Shown piece by piece: positions 19,353 to 28,925 of a stretch of 64,000 nucleotides of DNA. Below the pieces are notes generated by a model, which was given only the letters and a program-made list of their open reading frames with translations, made no database searches and was not told the origin of the DNA. The first letter of the stretch is position 1. Each line of letters opens with the position of its first letter. Source of the stretch: Alloacidobacterium dinghuense (GTDB lineage: Bacteria; Acidobacteriota; Terriglobia; Terriglobales; Acidobacteriaceae); contig NZ_CP060394.1 in the NCBI RefSeq assembly GCF_014274465.1, positions 2,170,001 to 2,234,000 of the forward strand. The letters run 5' to 3'. Made by a program: the position numbers and the translations under genes.

Positions 19353-19556
19353 ATCTCCCTTCTCTCTGCACACATGACTTGCAGCAAAATCCGCTTGCTC
19401 GTGGCTCGAACAAGTGCGGACACCGAAGAACGAAAGAGCGCCTTGAACTCTCAGCGCTCGCTTCACTTTGACTACGGTTGCGAGAGCGACTGAGAAGCCT
19501 TTTATAACGAAAGACGTACCCATCTGGGTGCTACGCCTTTCTCCCGGCATACTAGT

Positions 19557-19575
19557 GCCTTATCTCTGATAAGGC
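19557..19575. promoter_or_regulatory. Palindrome GCCTTATC-TCT-GATAAGGC between bshB1 and the glycosidase
   Basis: An 8-bp perfect inverted repeat with a 3-base centre lies 205 bases upstream of the glycosidase start and 75 bases past the bshB1 stop. No T-tract follows on either strand, so an operator is as likely as a terminator. A second short inverted repeat (TGTCA...TGACA) lies at about 19588-19600. Confidence 0.35.
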
Positions 19576-19650
19576 CAGAGTAAATTGTCATGGTTGACAG
19601 TCTTGTGAGTTATTTGCAGCTATGTCCGGCGAATAGGCATAGGGTCTCAA

Positions 19651-20373
19651 TCACATTGATTGCACAGGAATGTGAAGGAGATCGTCGATCAACCCAACTT
19701 CCTTCTGTACAAATGGCTCTGCATAACGCACCCCGCCTAGTAAACCATAGTGTCGCGCTTCCGAAAAGGTGCGTTCGCGGATCTCTTCTTCAGGAACAAA
19801 GAGCCCACTGCCAGCCATTTGATCCTGGTATTGCGATTTGTATGCCATCAGAGCCAGATGCCGTTGCTGGATGTATGGGGTTATATCTACAACGAAAGTG
19901 GGCCGCACGTCAGCGTAGAGGCTGGCGTAAAGGATTTTGAATGGGCGATGAGGCGGTGCTCCCGTATCGAGCTTAGCCAACCCTGCAAGAAAGCAAGCTT
20001 CGTAACCCAAAGTCGATGTCGTGTAATGATCTGGATGCCGTCCTGTCCAATAGGGCAGAATCACGACCCGTGGGCGAACTTCGCGCAGAATGCGAACTAT
20101 CTTGACCCGGTTTTCATAGATGTTCTCAACTCGGCCGTCTGGAACATCCAGCGCCTGCCGCCAGCTCACGCCGAGAATGCGCGCTGCAGCGGCCGCTTCA
20201 GCCGCGCGTTCTGCGGCTGAACCGCGCGTTCCTGCTTCGCCCTGTGTCAAATCAAGGATCGCCGTTCGCCAACCTAGAGCTTTCATCTTGAGCAGCGTGC
20301 CGCCGCAGGTCTGTTCTACGTCGTCGCGATGCGCAGCAATCGCAAGAATATCGGCGAGTGAGTTTTCTGGCAT
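19651..20373 (-). CDS. bshB1: Bacillithiol biosynthesis deacetylase BshB1 (PIG-L/LmbE family)
   Basis: The 240-residue protein matches BshB1, which removes the acetyl group from GlcNAc-malate during bacillithiol synthesis. The zinc-binding AHRDD motif is at residues 14-18, followed by QTCGG, and the third ligand is in GRHPDHYTTS. Further family motifs are LDLTQGEAGTRGS and LPYWTGRHPDH. The length is typical. No other bsh gene lies in the window, so the pathway is dispersed. It is transcribed divergently from the metallo-beta-lactamase gene at 20509. Confidence 0.92.
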   Translation of the reverse strand: MPENSLADILAIAAHRDDVEQTCGGTLLKMKALGWRTAILDLTQGEAGTRGSAAERAAEAAAAARILGVSWRQALDVPDGRVENIYENRVKIVRILREVRPRVVILPYWTGRHPDHYTTSTLGYEACFLAGLAKLDTGAPPHRPFKILYASLYADVRPTFVVDITPYIQQRHLALMAYKSQYQDQMAGSGLFVPEEEIRERTFSEARHYGLLGGVRYAEPFVQKEVGLIDDLLHIPVQSM

Positions 20374-20508
20374 TTATAAGACAGAGCGCGTTCATTTCGA
20401 ACGCTCACATTTTCCCCTCAAGCTTTTGTATCACTGATTTGCAGCAGGTACACAAAACGTCATTAGTTTCTGGAAGCGGACGATAGCGACAGCACGGTAG
20501 CCAATGTA

Positions 20509-21381
20509 ATGCTGTTGGCTATGCTTATTCGCTTGTTTGCTCTCGCCTTTTTCCTTGCAGGCAATCTGTTTGCGCAGACCAAACCCGACTGGACCGATTC
20601 ATTTCCACCGCATCGTGTGATTGGCAACGTTTATTACGTCGGTAGCAAGGACCTGGCCGTGTTCCTAATCACTACCCCGCAAGGCCACATCTTGATCAAT
20701 AGCAACCTCACAACTTCAGTACCGCAGATTAAGAAGAGCGTCGAAGATCTGGGGTTTCGTTTCAGCGATATCAAGATCCTGCTGATTAGCCACGCGCATA
20801 TCGATCATTGCGCGGGAAGCGCGCTTATCAAGCAACTAACAGGCGCGAAATACATGGTGATGGACGCTGACGTTCCTGAGATCGAAGACGGCGGTCGAAG
20901 TGATTTTCAATACGGCAAATCAAGGGACATGTTCTATCCGCCTGCAAAGGTCGATCGCACTCTGCACGATGGTGATGAAGTGCGCTTAGGGGACGTTGCG
21001 CTCGTTGCACATTTGACACCAGGCCATACCAAAGGCTGCACAACATGGACGCTCAAGGTCGCCGATGGAGGCAAGACCTATAACGTAGTCATCGTCGGTA
21101 GTCCAAATGTCAATCCCGGATACAAACTTGTGAACAACGCAGCGTATCCACAGATTGCGCAGGACTACGAGCGCACATTCCGTGTTCTAAATTCGTTGCC
21201 GTGTGATGTTTTTCTAGGGGCGCACGGTGGCTACTATGGAATGACTGGAAAATTTGCGCGCATTGGCAAAGCCGGGGCTAACCCGTTCATCGATCCTCAA
21301 GGCTACAAAAGCTATGTGGTCGATCGGGAGCAAGCTTTCTATATGGAGTTGAAAAAGCAGCAAACAAAAGGCGCGATGTAA
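20509..21381 (+). CDS. Subclass B3-like metallo-beta-lactamase
   Basis: This 290-residue exported protein (signal about residues 5-23, LFALAFFLAGNLFAQ) has every zinc ligand expected of subclass B3 enzymes: HAHIDH at residues 95-100 (His95, His97, Asp99, His100), His173 in TPGHTKG, and His239 in GAHGGYYG. Subclass B3 enzymes hydrolyse beta-lactams in the periplasm; related soil proteins may have other substrates, and activity cannot be read from sequence. Two start codons are possible, ATG 20509 or ATG 20521, neither with a strong Shine-Dalgarno; the second places the signal peptide closer to the start. No resistance genes or mobile elements are adjacent, so it looks intrinsic. Confidence 0.85.
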   Translation: MLLAMLIRLFALAFFLAGNLFAQTKPDWTDSFPPHRVIGNVYYVGSKDLAVFLITTPQGHILINSNLTTSVPQIKKSVEDLGFRFSDIKILLISHAHIDHCAGSALIKQLTGAKYMVMDADVPEIEDGGRSDFQYGKSRDMFYPPAKVDRTLHDGDEVRLGDVALVAHLTPGHTKGCTTWTLKVADGGKTYNVVIVGSPNVNPGYKLVNNAAYPQIAQDYERTFRVLNSLPCDVFLGAHGGYYGMTGKFARIGKAGANPFIDPQGYKSYVVDREQAFYMELKKQQTKGAM

Positions 21382-21411
21382 TCTTCGCGCCTCGTTAGTC
21401 TGGATGATGCC

Positions 21412-22908
21412 TTAGTAAGTGGTGTTATCGCCGTCGCTGGCGGCATCCATGTAGGCCACGTCGTACGCTGTTCCCGTAACCGTCACGTTCGTGTTGTCGC
21501 GGGCCGAACCGTCCGGCGTGTTGTAGATGTAGACCTGACCACCCTCCGCCGTATAGACCTTGTTCAGGCCGGTCACAGCGGCAATGCCAGTGCCGTCGCC
21601 CTTGAACGACTCCACCAAGACTGAGTTGTTCGAGGTGTTGAACATCGTAATGCAGCCAAAGGGAGTTCCCGGTGCGGTGGATTGGCTCAGCTTGTAGCGT
21701 TCACCGGACTGGCACTGATACGAACCGATCCAAAGGGTGTCATTATCAGCCAGGGCCATCTTGTTGTGGGTACCGTCGCTGATTGAATATTGACCAGTCA
21801 CCTGTCCGGTGGTCGTGTTCACAATCGAAAGATTGCCGGCCAGCAGACCATCGCTCTGCAGTTGCTGACCCGCTACATAAAAGGTGCTGCCGCTAAACAG
21901 ACCGTTGGTCGCTCCGCCCGGGACTGCGATGTTGCTTGCGGCTACCAGCGCAATGCCGCTGGCTCCAATTCCCGAGGGATTCAGCGAGGCCCCCGTAATC
22001 GGCAGGGTCGTAATGCCGGAAGCCGTGCCACCACACTCCGGCCCGCAGTTCAGAACATATGCGGTGGAACCATCAGATGAAAACACCGCCTTGACAGGAC
22101 GATCGAACGTTGCCGTCGGTGTAGAGGATGGATTCGTGATCGTGCCCGCATTGGCTGCAGAACTCACCGGAAACACGCAGTAGACCGGAAGATTCTGCGG
22201 CTCGCAGTCCTGAGCTGGCTGCGTGTTTTGCAGTTGCGGATTCGTCAGACCCGGATTCCAGTGGGGATTGTTGATCGCCTGTTGCTGCTGGTCCGAATTG
22301 AGATGGACGATGCTATATACATCATCGGTATTCTGCACAAAAGCCAGCGCCACCGTATTTCCCGGGTTCATGGAAACGCGATAGACACCGGGAACATTCA
22401 GCGTATAAGTTGCGCCGTGATCCACCACAGTAAGCGAATGCGCAGATTGCGAAGCTGCGTAAATGTAGTTCAGATCACGTGAGATGAAGATGCTTTGCGA
22501 GACTCCATTCAGGTTGCCGGCTGCTGTCGTCGACTGCACCTTCTCCGAGGCATAGCTCACCGTTGTGAGGCTCCCGTCACCAATGGAAAACACCGCGCCT
22601 ACCTGCTGCTCGGGCATGTTCTGGATGGTGACCGGAAGAGCGCCTGAGAATCCGCTGATCGAAAACGTCTGATTTACGTTGTTGAAGGCGTGACGAATGT
22701 CATACAACGCGTCGTCGAACAACAGGGAGCCTTTGGCTAGAGCGCTGGGATTCTGGACAGCTACGATAACGCGGTTGAGAACTCCGCTGGGTGGAAGGCT
22801 ACGGCCGGCAAAGTAAAAGTTTTTGCCGCAAGCGGTCAAAAACGATACGGAGCACATTAATCCAACAACTGAGAGCAGACTTCTTCTCTTCAAATCCTGA
22901 GACCTCAA
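21412..22908 (-). CDS. Lipoprotein with beta-propeller (YncE/NHL-like) repeats, function unknown
   Basis: The 498-residue protein has a lipoprotein signal peptide ending in the lipobox LTAC (FLTACGKNFYFAG). The mature part is rich in short beta-repeats such as SIFISRDLNYIYAAS, KAVFSSDGSTAYVLNC and LADNDTLWIGS, which resemble seven-bladed propellers of the YncE/YVTN type. Two cysteine-containing insertions (QPAQDCEPQNLPVYCVF and NCGPECGG) may form disulfides. No enzymatic motif is visible. Proteins of this kind are frequent in acidobacterial genomes. It converges on the beta-lactamase-like gene, 30 bases away. Confidence 0.75.
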   Translation of the reverse strand: MRSQDLKRRSLLSVVGLMCSVSFLTACGKNFYFAGRSLPPSGVLNRVIVAVQNPSALAKGSLLFDDALYDIRHAFNNVNQTFSISGFSGALPVTIQNMPEQQVGAVFSIGDGSLTTVSYASEKVQSTTAAGNLNGVSQSIFISRDLNYIYAASQSAHSLTVVDHGATYTLNVPGVYRVSMNPGNTVALAFVQNTDDVYSIVHLNSDQQQQAINNPHWNPGLTNPQLQNTQPAQDCEPQNLPVYCVFPVSSAANAGTITNPSSTPTATFDRPVKAVFSSDGSTAYVLNCGPECGGTASGITTLPITGASLNPSGIGASGIALVAASNIAVPGGATNGLFSGSTFYVAGQQLQSDGLLAGNLSIVNTTTGQVTGQYSISDGTHNKMALADNDTLWIGSYQCQSGERYKLSQSTAPGTPFGCITMFNTSNNSVLVESFKGDGTGIAAVTGLNKVYTAEGGQVYIYNTPDGSARDNTNVTVTGTAYDVAYMDAASDGDNTTY

Positions 22909-23038
22909 CCGATCCTTCTACGGAGTTCGTGGGAAAGCCAAGTATAACAAAGCAGACGTACTGTAGTCTGTCACGTCAACATGATTCAGCGTATCGCAAC
23001 TGATTCCCCGCTGGCGCTCTCGACGCAAGTGCCTTAGC

Positions 23039-24976
23039 ATGACTAGAAGGCCAATGACAAACCGTCTTCACAACCTGTTTGGCAACCGCACTGTCATATT
23101 TGACGGCGCTATGGGCACAATGCTCTATGCTCGCGGTGTATTTATTAACCGGTGCTACGACGAACTCAATCTATCGCAACCTGAACTGGTTCGTTCCATT
23201 CACGAAGAGTACCTGCAAACCGGCGCCGAGGTCATTGAGACCAATACTTTTGGCGCAAACCAATTCCGGCTGGTTCGCTATGGGCTGCAGGACCAGGTCG
23301 CAAAGATCAATCAGGCTGGAGCACGCATCGCGCGGCAAGCAGTTAACCAACTGAAAGACAAACAGGCTGGCATGGCCTGGGTCGCTGGTTCTGTCGGTCC
23401 GCTGGGCATTCATCTTGAACCTCTGGGCAAGACATCCCTTGAAGAAGCTCGCGCTGCATTTGCCGAGCAGATTCAGGGCCTTATTGCTGGCGGTCCAGGT
23501 GTTGGCGTAGACCTGCTGGTGATCGAGACCATGCCCGCATTGAACGAGGCCGAGCAAGCTCTTCTTGCGGCGCGCGAAATCGCGCCTGATCTGCCCGTGA
23601 TGGCTCTCGTCACCGTCGATGAAGAGGCGCATTGCCTTGATGGCGCTACTCCAGAAGTCGCGGCAGCCAAGCTGGCGTCCTGGGGCGCAGACGCCATCGG
23701 CGTGAACTGCAGCACAGGACCGGCGACGGTTCTGACTGCGATTGAATGCATGGCTGGCGCAAGCGACCTTCCCCTTGCCGTGATGCCGAACGCGGGCATG
23801 CCTCGCGCTGTAGACGGGCGCAATATCTATCTCTGTTCGCCAGAGTACATGGCAAGCTTCACGCGAAAGTTCTTGAAGTCGGGCGTACAGATTATTGGCG
23901 GTTGTTGTGGCACCACACCGAATCACATTCGCGCGATGAAGTCTGCGACACGCGCTGTGGAGGCGCAGAAAAGCAGCGCAGGACATACCGCGCGCGCGCC
24001 CATCGTGACAGAAACGCCTCCACCACCGATCGACGAACGCTCAAGCCTCGGACGACTCATTCGCGACGGCAAATTCGTGGCGATGGTTGAGATTGTTCCG
24101 CCAAAGGGCATTGACTGCTCCAAAGAGCTTGCCGGAGCCAGTCTGCTCGCCGGCCTTGGCATCGACGTTATTAACGTGCCGGATTCTCCGCGTGCCTCAG
24201 CACGCATGAGCGCGCAAAGTCTTTGCATTCAGATTCAGCAGAAGACCGGCATCGAGACGATCCTGCACTACACCTGCCGCGACCGGAATGTGCTTAGCAT
24301 TCAAAGCGATCTGCTGGGCGCATCATCGATCGGTCTGAGAAATATCCTGTGCCTGACTGGCGATCCGCCGAAGCTTGGCAATTATCCCGACGCAACCGCA
24401 GTTTTCGATGTGGATGCGATCGGGCTAGTAAACATAGTGAACCGGCTGAATCACGGACTCGACATCGGTGGCAACCCTATCGGTGCATCCACCGGCTTTA
24501 CCATCGCTTGTGCCGCCAATCCCGGCGTGCCGGATATTGATAACGAAGTCCGGAGGTTCGCTTACAAAGTGGAGGCTGGCGCGGAATACGCAATTACGCA
24601 GCCCGTCTTCGACCTGCGGGTCCTCGAAGCATTTCTCAAACGTATCGAGAGCTTCCGGATTCCGGTCATTGCCGGCATTTGGCCGCTCACCAGTCTGCGC
24701 AACGCTGAATTCATGAAGAACGATCTGCGCGTCGCCGTACCGGATACCATCATGCTGCGGATGCAGTCAGCAGCGTCGCCCGAGACTGCACGCGCTGAGG
24801 GTATTCGTATCGCCCAGGAAATGCTGGAAACGGCACGACCGATGGTCCAGGGCGTCCAGGTCAGCGCACCCTTCGGACGCTACACGTCTGCCGCCGAAGT
24901 GTTGGCTGCCGTGCTCCCCAACGTCACAGTGACAAAACAGGACATCACCGAGGGAACAAGCGTTGTCAAGCTTTGA
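23039..24976 (+). CDS. Bifunctional homocysteine S-methyltransferase / 5,10-methylenetetrahydrofolate reductase
   Basis: This is a 645-residue fusion. Residues 1-300 are a homocysteine methyltransferase domain with its zinc cysteines in GVNCSTGP and GGCCGTTP. Residues 335-630 are a MetF-like flavoprotein domain (MVEIVPPKGIDCSKEL, NILCLTGDPPKLG, EYAITQPVFD). The same arrangement occurs in Bacillus YitJ. The product would make methyltetrahydrofolate and pass a methyl group to homocysteine for methionine synthesis. Two in-frame ATGs (23039 and 23054) are possible; AGAAGG precedes the second. The 3' end overlaps xseB by 14 bases. Confidence 0.9.
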   Translation: MTRRPMTNRLHNLFGNRTVIFDGAMGTMLYARGVFINRCYDELNLSQPELVRSIHEEYLQTGAEVIETNTFGANQFRLVRYGLQDQVAKINQAGARIARQAVNQLKDKQAGMAWVAGSVGPLGIHLEPLGKTSLEEARAAFAEQIQGLIAGGPGVGVDLLVIETMPALNEAEQALLAAREIAPDLPVMALVTVDEEAHCLDGATPEVAAAKLASWGADAIGVNCSTGPATVLTAIECMAGASDLPLAVMPNAGMPRAVDGRNIYLCSPEYMASFTRKFLKSGVQIIGGCCGTTPNHIRAMKSATRAVEAQKSSAGHTARAPIVTETPPPPIDERSSLGRLIRDGKFVAMVEIVPPKGIDCSKELAGASLLAGLGIDVINVPDSPRASARMSAQSLCIQIQQKTGIETILHYTCRDRNVLSIQSDLLGASSIGLRNILCLTGDPPKLGNYPDATAVFDVDAIGLVNIVNRLNHGLDIGGNPIGASTGFTIACAANPGVPDIDNEVRRFAYKVEAGAEYAITQPVFDLRVLEAFLKRIESFRIPVIAGIWPLTSLRNAEFMKNDLRVAVPDTIMLRMQSAASPETARAEGIRIAQEMLETARPMVQGVQVSAPFGRYTSAAEVLAAVLPNVTVTKQDITEGTSVVKL

Positions 24977-25184
24977 AGAATCATTGAAGCGGCTGGAAAA
25001 GATTGTGGAACAGATGGAGCGCGGTGACCTTCCCCTCGAGGAATCGATCAGATTATTCGAGGAGGGCATGAGTCTTTCCGCGGTCTGCAAGGAGCATCTG
25101 GATCAAGCCGAAGGCAAAGTGCAGATTCTCATGAAGCAACGCGACGGTTCGATGAAAGCAGAGCCGTTCCCACCGCAGAAATAA
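24963..25184 (+). CDS. xseB: Exodeoxyribonuclease VII small subunit
   Basis: This small protein of 73 residues matches XseB: FEESLKRLEKIVEQMERGDL, then PLEESIRLFEEGMSL and LDQAEGKVQIL. It forms the helical small subunit that binds the XseA nuclease. The start is TTG, supported by GAGGGAAC about 8 bases upstream, inside the end of the preceding gene. The 14-base overlap implies translational coupling. The large subunit gene xseA is not in the window. Confidence 0.93.
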   Translation: MSSFEESLKRLEKIVEQMERGDLPLEESIRLFEEGMSLSAVCKEHLDQAEGKVQILMKQRDGSMKAEPFPPQK

Positions 25185-25196
25185 CCTTGAAAGCCG

Positions 25197-25790
25197 CTAT
25201 TGGCGGCGTGTATACACTCCTACGAGCTTGCCTTCAGCCAGCACGTGGCCTTTTGCAGCTTGAACTACGTCCTCTGGGGTTGCACCTTCGTGGAGTTGCA
25301 ACTGAGTATCGAGCGCATAAACATTGAAGACGTAGTGATGAGGCTTCTTCCCCGGCGGACACGGGCCGCCATAGCCGATCTTGTCAAAGTCGTTCTTTCC
25401 CTGCACCGCACCATGTAGGCTTTCTGCTTGCGATGAGACGCCTTCAGGTAAATCGCGCATTTCTGCAGGGAGATTGAAGGCCACCCAGTGCACGAAGATC
25501 ACTGGAGAATCGGTATCATAGACGATCCATGCCAGGCTCTTAGTAGCCGCCGGCGGCCCAGAAATCGACAGTTGGGGCGATAGATTACCTCCATCGCATG
25601 TAAATCTCGGCGGAACGATGCCGCCGTTGGCAAAATCCGAACTTGTGACAGTAAGGACCGGCACTGTCCCTGCATCGACGATGTCCCTGCCGCGCTTCCC
25701 TCTCCAATAAAGCAACCATGCAGCAAGAGAGCCGATGACCAACAAGAGGAACAGAAGAAGCCCGATGCCCCATCGTCTTCCCATTCCCAT
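25197..25790 (-). CDS. Membrane-anchored YbhB/YbcL-family PEBP-like protein
   Basis: The 197-residue protein begins with a membrane segment (WGIGLLLFLLLVIGSLAAWLLYW) and continues as a phosphatidylethanolamine-binding-protein fold: FANGGIVPPRFTCDGGNLSP, then WIVYDTDSP and GYGGPCPPGKKPHHY. These are signatures of the bacterial YbhB/YbcL (Raf kinase inhibitor-like) group, whose role is not well defined. The anchor would place the domain outside the inner membrane. A short GCCGC/GCGGC hairpin overlaps its stop codon in the 12-base gap to xseB, with little T-tract. Confidence 0.88.
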   Translation of the reverse strand: MGMGRRWGIGLLLFLLLVIGSLAAWLLYWRGKRGRDIVDAGTVPVLTVTSSDFANGGIVPPRFTCDGGNLSPQLSISGPPAATKSLAWIVYDTDSPVIFVHWVAFNLPAEMRDLPEGVSSQAESLHGAVQGKNDFDKIGYGGPCPPGKKPHHYVFNVYALDTQLQLHEGATPEDVVQAAKGHVLAEGKLVGVYTRRQ

Positions 25791-25931
25791 AGATTTCCTT
25801 TCTTGTTATGAGCCGTGCGGCTTATGCGCTGCTGCGCAAAACTCACCACATCATCGTTCAATCAGGTGGCAACGGCCGAAGTCCTGCCTATATTGCGTGA
25901 GTGTCCGCCGATGACGACAATGGCCAAGATC

Positions 25932-26939
25932 CTAGTCTTCCTTCTTCTTCGACGACCGAGTCAGCCGGGCGAGCACGGCTAGCTCTTTAAGATAGTCCTT
26001 GATTGGCCGCGCTGGTGTACCCCAGAAAACAATCCCAGGGCCACGAATCTTCTTGCGTGACGGGATTCCGGCCTGCGCTCCGAGAATGACCTTATCGCCA
26101 ATCTCAACATGATCGGCAATCCCCACCTGACCGCCGACGATGGCGTCATCTCCAATGACGCTGCTGCCCGAAACGCCAGTCTGCGCCGCGATCACCACGT
26201 TCTTTCCAACGCGTACATTATGTCCGACATGGACCAGGTTATCTAATTTCACGCCGCATGCGATGCGCGTTTCTTCAAGTGCGCCGCGATCGATGGTGGT
26301 ATTCGCGCCAATCTCAACGTCGTCTTCAATGATGAGCTTTCCCTGCTGTGGAAACTGAAGGTATTCACCCGTTGCGGCATCGCGCACGTAGCCGAAGCCA
26401 TCCGCACCCAGTACAGCGCCGGCGTGGACTACCACACGCTCGCCCAGGGTAACCCCTGGATACAGAACCACACGCGGATATATCCGACAACTTTTCCCAA
26501 GGCGCACCCCTGCGCCCACAACTGAACCACTACCAATGCTCGAACCTTCGCCAATTTCCGCATCATCCTCTACAACGGCATACGGACCAACAAAAATATC
26601 GTTATGGAGAACAGCAGTGGGGGCTATCACAGCGGTTGGATGCACTCCGGTCTTTTCCTGCGAAGAACGCAATAAACGCGCTGCCTTCGCAAATCCGAGA
26701 CGAGGCTGTCGCATCACCAGCAATGGCTTCGCGCCACCTGCGTGTATTGACAACTCCTCCGTTACCAGCACGGCTGCTGCTTTGGATTCGAGTGCCTCGC
26801 GTAACGTCAACTCGTCCTCAGCGAAGACAAGCGAATCGGCATCAGCCAGCGAAGCACTTGTCACGCGCCGGATCACGACACCATTCGATCCCACTAGATC
26901 CGCGCCAATCGACGCTGCAATTTCCCTCAGTTGAAGCAT
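25932..26939 (-). CDS. lpxD: UDP-3-O-(3-hydroxyacyl)glucosamine N-acyltransferase LpxD
   Basis: The 335-residue protein has the LpxD layout. Residues 1-100 form the N-terminal uridine-binding domain, and from about 100 a left-handed beta-helix follows with hexapeptide repeats. The catalytic His lies in LDNLVHVGHNVRVG, and GADGFGYV is also diagnostic. It adds the N-linked acyl chain in the third step of lipid A synthesis. The gene follows an LpxL/HtrB-type acyltransferase by 25 bases on the same strand, making a small lipid A operon. The Lys-rich tail (SSKKKED) is unremarkable. Confidence 0.95.
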   Translation of the reverse strand: MLQLREIAASIGADLVGSNGVVIRRVTSASLADADSLVFAEDELTLREALESKAAAVLVTEELSIHAGGAKPLLVMRQPRLGFAKAARLLRSSQEKTGVHPTAVIAPTAVLHNDIFVGPYAVVEDDAEIGEGSSIGSGSVVGAGVRLGKSCRIYPRVVLYPGVTLGERVVVHAGAVLGADGFGYVRDAATGEYLQFPQQGKLIIEDDVEIGANTTIDRGALEETRIACGVKLDNLVHVGHNVRVGKNVVIAAQTGVSGSSVIGDDAIVGGQVGIADHVEIGDKVILGAQAGIPSRKKIRGPGIVFWGTPARPIKDYLKELAVLARLTRSSKKKED

Positions 26940-26964
26940 GAACTCGTCCGAAATTTTTCCGCGG

Positions 26965-27864
26965 TCAATAGATTGGAGGCTCGCCCTCTGGGCGCGTCTT
27001 CCATCGCCGGTGAACCCACAGCCACTGATCAGGATACTGCCTCACATACGCTTCTATTGCCGCTGTACATTTGGCAGTGTTCGTAACGGTGTCCGCTTCG
27101 TCATCACCGGTGCGGTCAAAAACAATCTCATCACCAAAGTGCAGCACGTATTTCTGCTCGGCCTTCTCCCACAGCATAAATCCCGGCAGGACCGCGGCTC
27201 CGGTTTTCAACGCCACCCGTGCAAGACCTGACGCCGTGCAAGCAGGCTTCCCAAAGAACGGCACAAAGACACCCTGTGGCGGAGTCATATTTGTATCCAT
27301 CAGAATGCCAACGGTCTCGCCCTGACGCATCGCCCCCAACAATCCCCGAGCAAAGTCATCCTTGTGCAGCACGCGATTCCCGTGGAGGCAACGAATGTGA
27401 TTCACCAGTCCATCCACGCGAGCGTTATCAAGACGCCGTATGACCATGCTCATGGGATAGCCCATGAGCGAATGATAGAAGCTCGATAGTTCCCACGCGC
27501 CCAGGTGGCCAGTAACGATGAGCACGCCTTTGCCCTTATCGCGGGCAGCCAGATAGCGATCCAGCCCATCATATCGAAGAAAGGATCGCGAATTCTCACG
27601 TGTGTACCGGGGCATCTGACAGAATTCAGCCAGCAGCCAGCCCAGATGACGATAAAGGTTGCGCAAGACGTCATATCGCTGCTTGTGATTCCAATCTGGG
27701 AATGCCAGTTCCAGATTCCTGAGCCCGACACTCCGTAGCCTGGGTACGATGCGGAACGCCAGCAATCCAATGCCAACTCCAACAGCCCGCGCAACGTTGC
27801 CCGGCAACAGGCGAAGCAGACGGACCAATCCCCAGACGACAGCGAACTCAAGGCTCTCTTGCAT
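26965..27864 (-). CDS. LpxL/HtrB-family lipid A acyltransferase
   Basis: This 299-residue protein has a hydrophobic N-terminal part (LLPGNVARAVGVGIGLLAF) and the acyltransferase motif HLGAWE (H-x4-E), with MDTNMTPPQGVFVPFFG further on. These match the lysophospholipid/lipid A late acyltransferase family, which adds secondary acyl chains at the inner membrane. Which of LpxL, LpxM or another member it is cannot be told from the sequence. It precedes lpxD with a 25-base gap. Confidence 0.9.
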   Translation of the reverse strand: MQESLEFAVVWGLVRLLRLLPGNVARAVGVGIGLLAFRIVPRLRSVGLRNLELAFPDWNHKQRYDVLRNLYRHLGWLLAEFCQMPRYTRENSRSFLRYDGLDRYLAARDKGKGVLIVTGHLGAWELSSFYHSLMGYPMSMVIRRLDNARVDGLVNHIRCLHGNRVLHKDDFARGLLGAMRQGETVGILMDTNMTPPQGVFVPFFGKPACTASGLARVALKTGAAVLPGFMLWEKAEQKYVLHFGDEIVFDRTGDDEADTVTNTAKCTAAIEAYVRQYPDQWLWVHRRWKTRPEGEPPIY

Positions 27865-27922
27865 GAACGAAAATTAATTGTCAGTGTAAATGCAAAAGGA
27901 ATTCGTAAGGCTGCAGCAGGGA

Positions 27923-27955
27923 TGAAATAGAAAAGGAGCCGCTGGCGCGGCCCCT
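27923..27955 (-). terminator. Rho-independent terminator after the SYLF gene
   Basis: On the minus strand AGGGGCCGC pairs with GCGGCTCCT (9 bp, one G-U) around the loop GCCA, followed by TTTTCTATTTC. It lies 25 bases past the stop of the SYLF gene. Confidence 0.8.
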
Positions 27956-27979
27956 CTTCTATTTTGCAATCAAAGATGG

Positions 27980-28675
27980 CTATTCGCCTGACTGCTGTTG
28001 TGACTCATGGAAGTATTTGGCAATCGTGCGAAGAAACGGCCTTGAGTCTTCGGGTGGCAGCACATTTCCCTTCAGGACTTGATCAAAGGCATGCGGCCCG
28101 CCGTAGAACGTCGTCGTGTCATCGGTATTCTGGCTTACAGTAGTCCCGTCCAGATCGATGCCGGCAAAGAGTCCCTTGGTGCGCGAATAGGTCAGCAATT
28201 CCGCATGCAGCGTAACGTCGGTCGAAGCCTGCGCAGTACGCCCCACCGGTCCAGCCGCTGCAGAAGCATCCCCACCAATCTTGAACTTGCTCTTCAACAG
28301 ATCCTGCAAGCCCTTGTCGTTCACCGCAACCAGCACCAGATCTGTCCCCTCGCCGCCGATTTGGAATCCAAATGAACCGCCCGCCATACGGATGAACACC
28401 GGACCGCTCCAGCCACGCCCTGTTCGGCAGGTGACGACGCCCTGCCCATACTGTCCGCCCACAATGAAGGCGCCCTTCTTGAGGCTGGGCACAACGGCAA
28501 TGCAGGTTGCCTGCTTCACAATCGAGTCGGGAATTCCCTTGTCCGGAGTTTGCATGATCTCATCGATCACGGTCCTTGCATTCTCCAGACGCGTATCCAG
28601 AGCCGCCTTATCGCTGGCTGCAAGCGCCGGTAAAGACATTCCTGCAACACACAACAGCGCAAATAGCTTTTTCAT
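27980..28675 (-). CDS. Secreted SYLF-domain (Ysc84-like) lipid-binding protein
   Basis: The ATG at 28675 is preferred because it opens a signal peptide (MKKLFALLCVAGMSLPALAA); an upstream frame extension to 28738 adds 21 non-signal residues. The 231-residue product has the SYLF domain: GIPDSIVKQATCIAVVPSLK, FIVGGQYGQGVVTC, then SFGFQIGGEGTDLVLV and SKFKIGGDASAAAGPVGR. SYLF domains bind phosphoinositides in eukaryotes; the bacterial role is unknown, probably periplasmic lipid contact. It ends in a Gln-rich tail and is followed by its own terminator. Confidence 0.9.
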   Translation of the reverse strand: MKKLFALLCVAGMSLPALAASDKAALDTRLENARTVIDEIMQTPDKGIPDSIVKQATCIAVVPSLKKGAFIVGGQYGQGVVTCRTGRGWSGPVFIRMAGGSFGFQIGGEGTDLVLVAVNDKGLQDLLKSKFKIGGDASAAAGPVGRTAQASTDVTLHAELLTYSRTKGLFAGIDLDGTTVSQNTDDTTTFYGGPHAFDQVLKGNVLPPEDSRPFLRTIAKYFHESQQQSGE

Positions 28676-28925
28676 GTTGATTCTTTTTCTCCCTACGGTC
28701 GATATTTGATCTTTCGCCAAATCGACGCCGACTCTCATCCTTCAGCAGAATGCTGTGTGCGTCAAGAAACTGGGAAACACGTTCTTCGCTTCAGACACTG
28801 TGATGCAGGGCACTCGTCTAGGGTTGAGTTGCAACGGCAACGTAGACGTAAAATTCAGGGCAGGGAAAGAGCCTGTGGATCAAAGATTGACAAATTGACA
28901 AGATGACCAGGGATGGGGAGATAAA

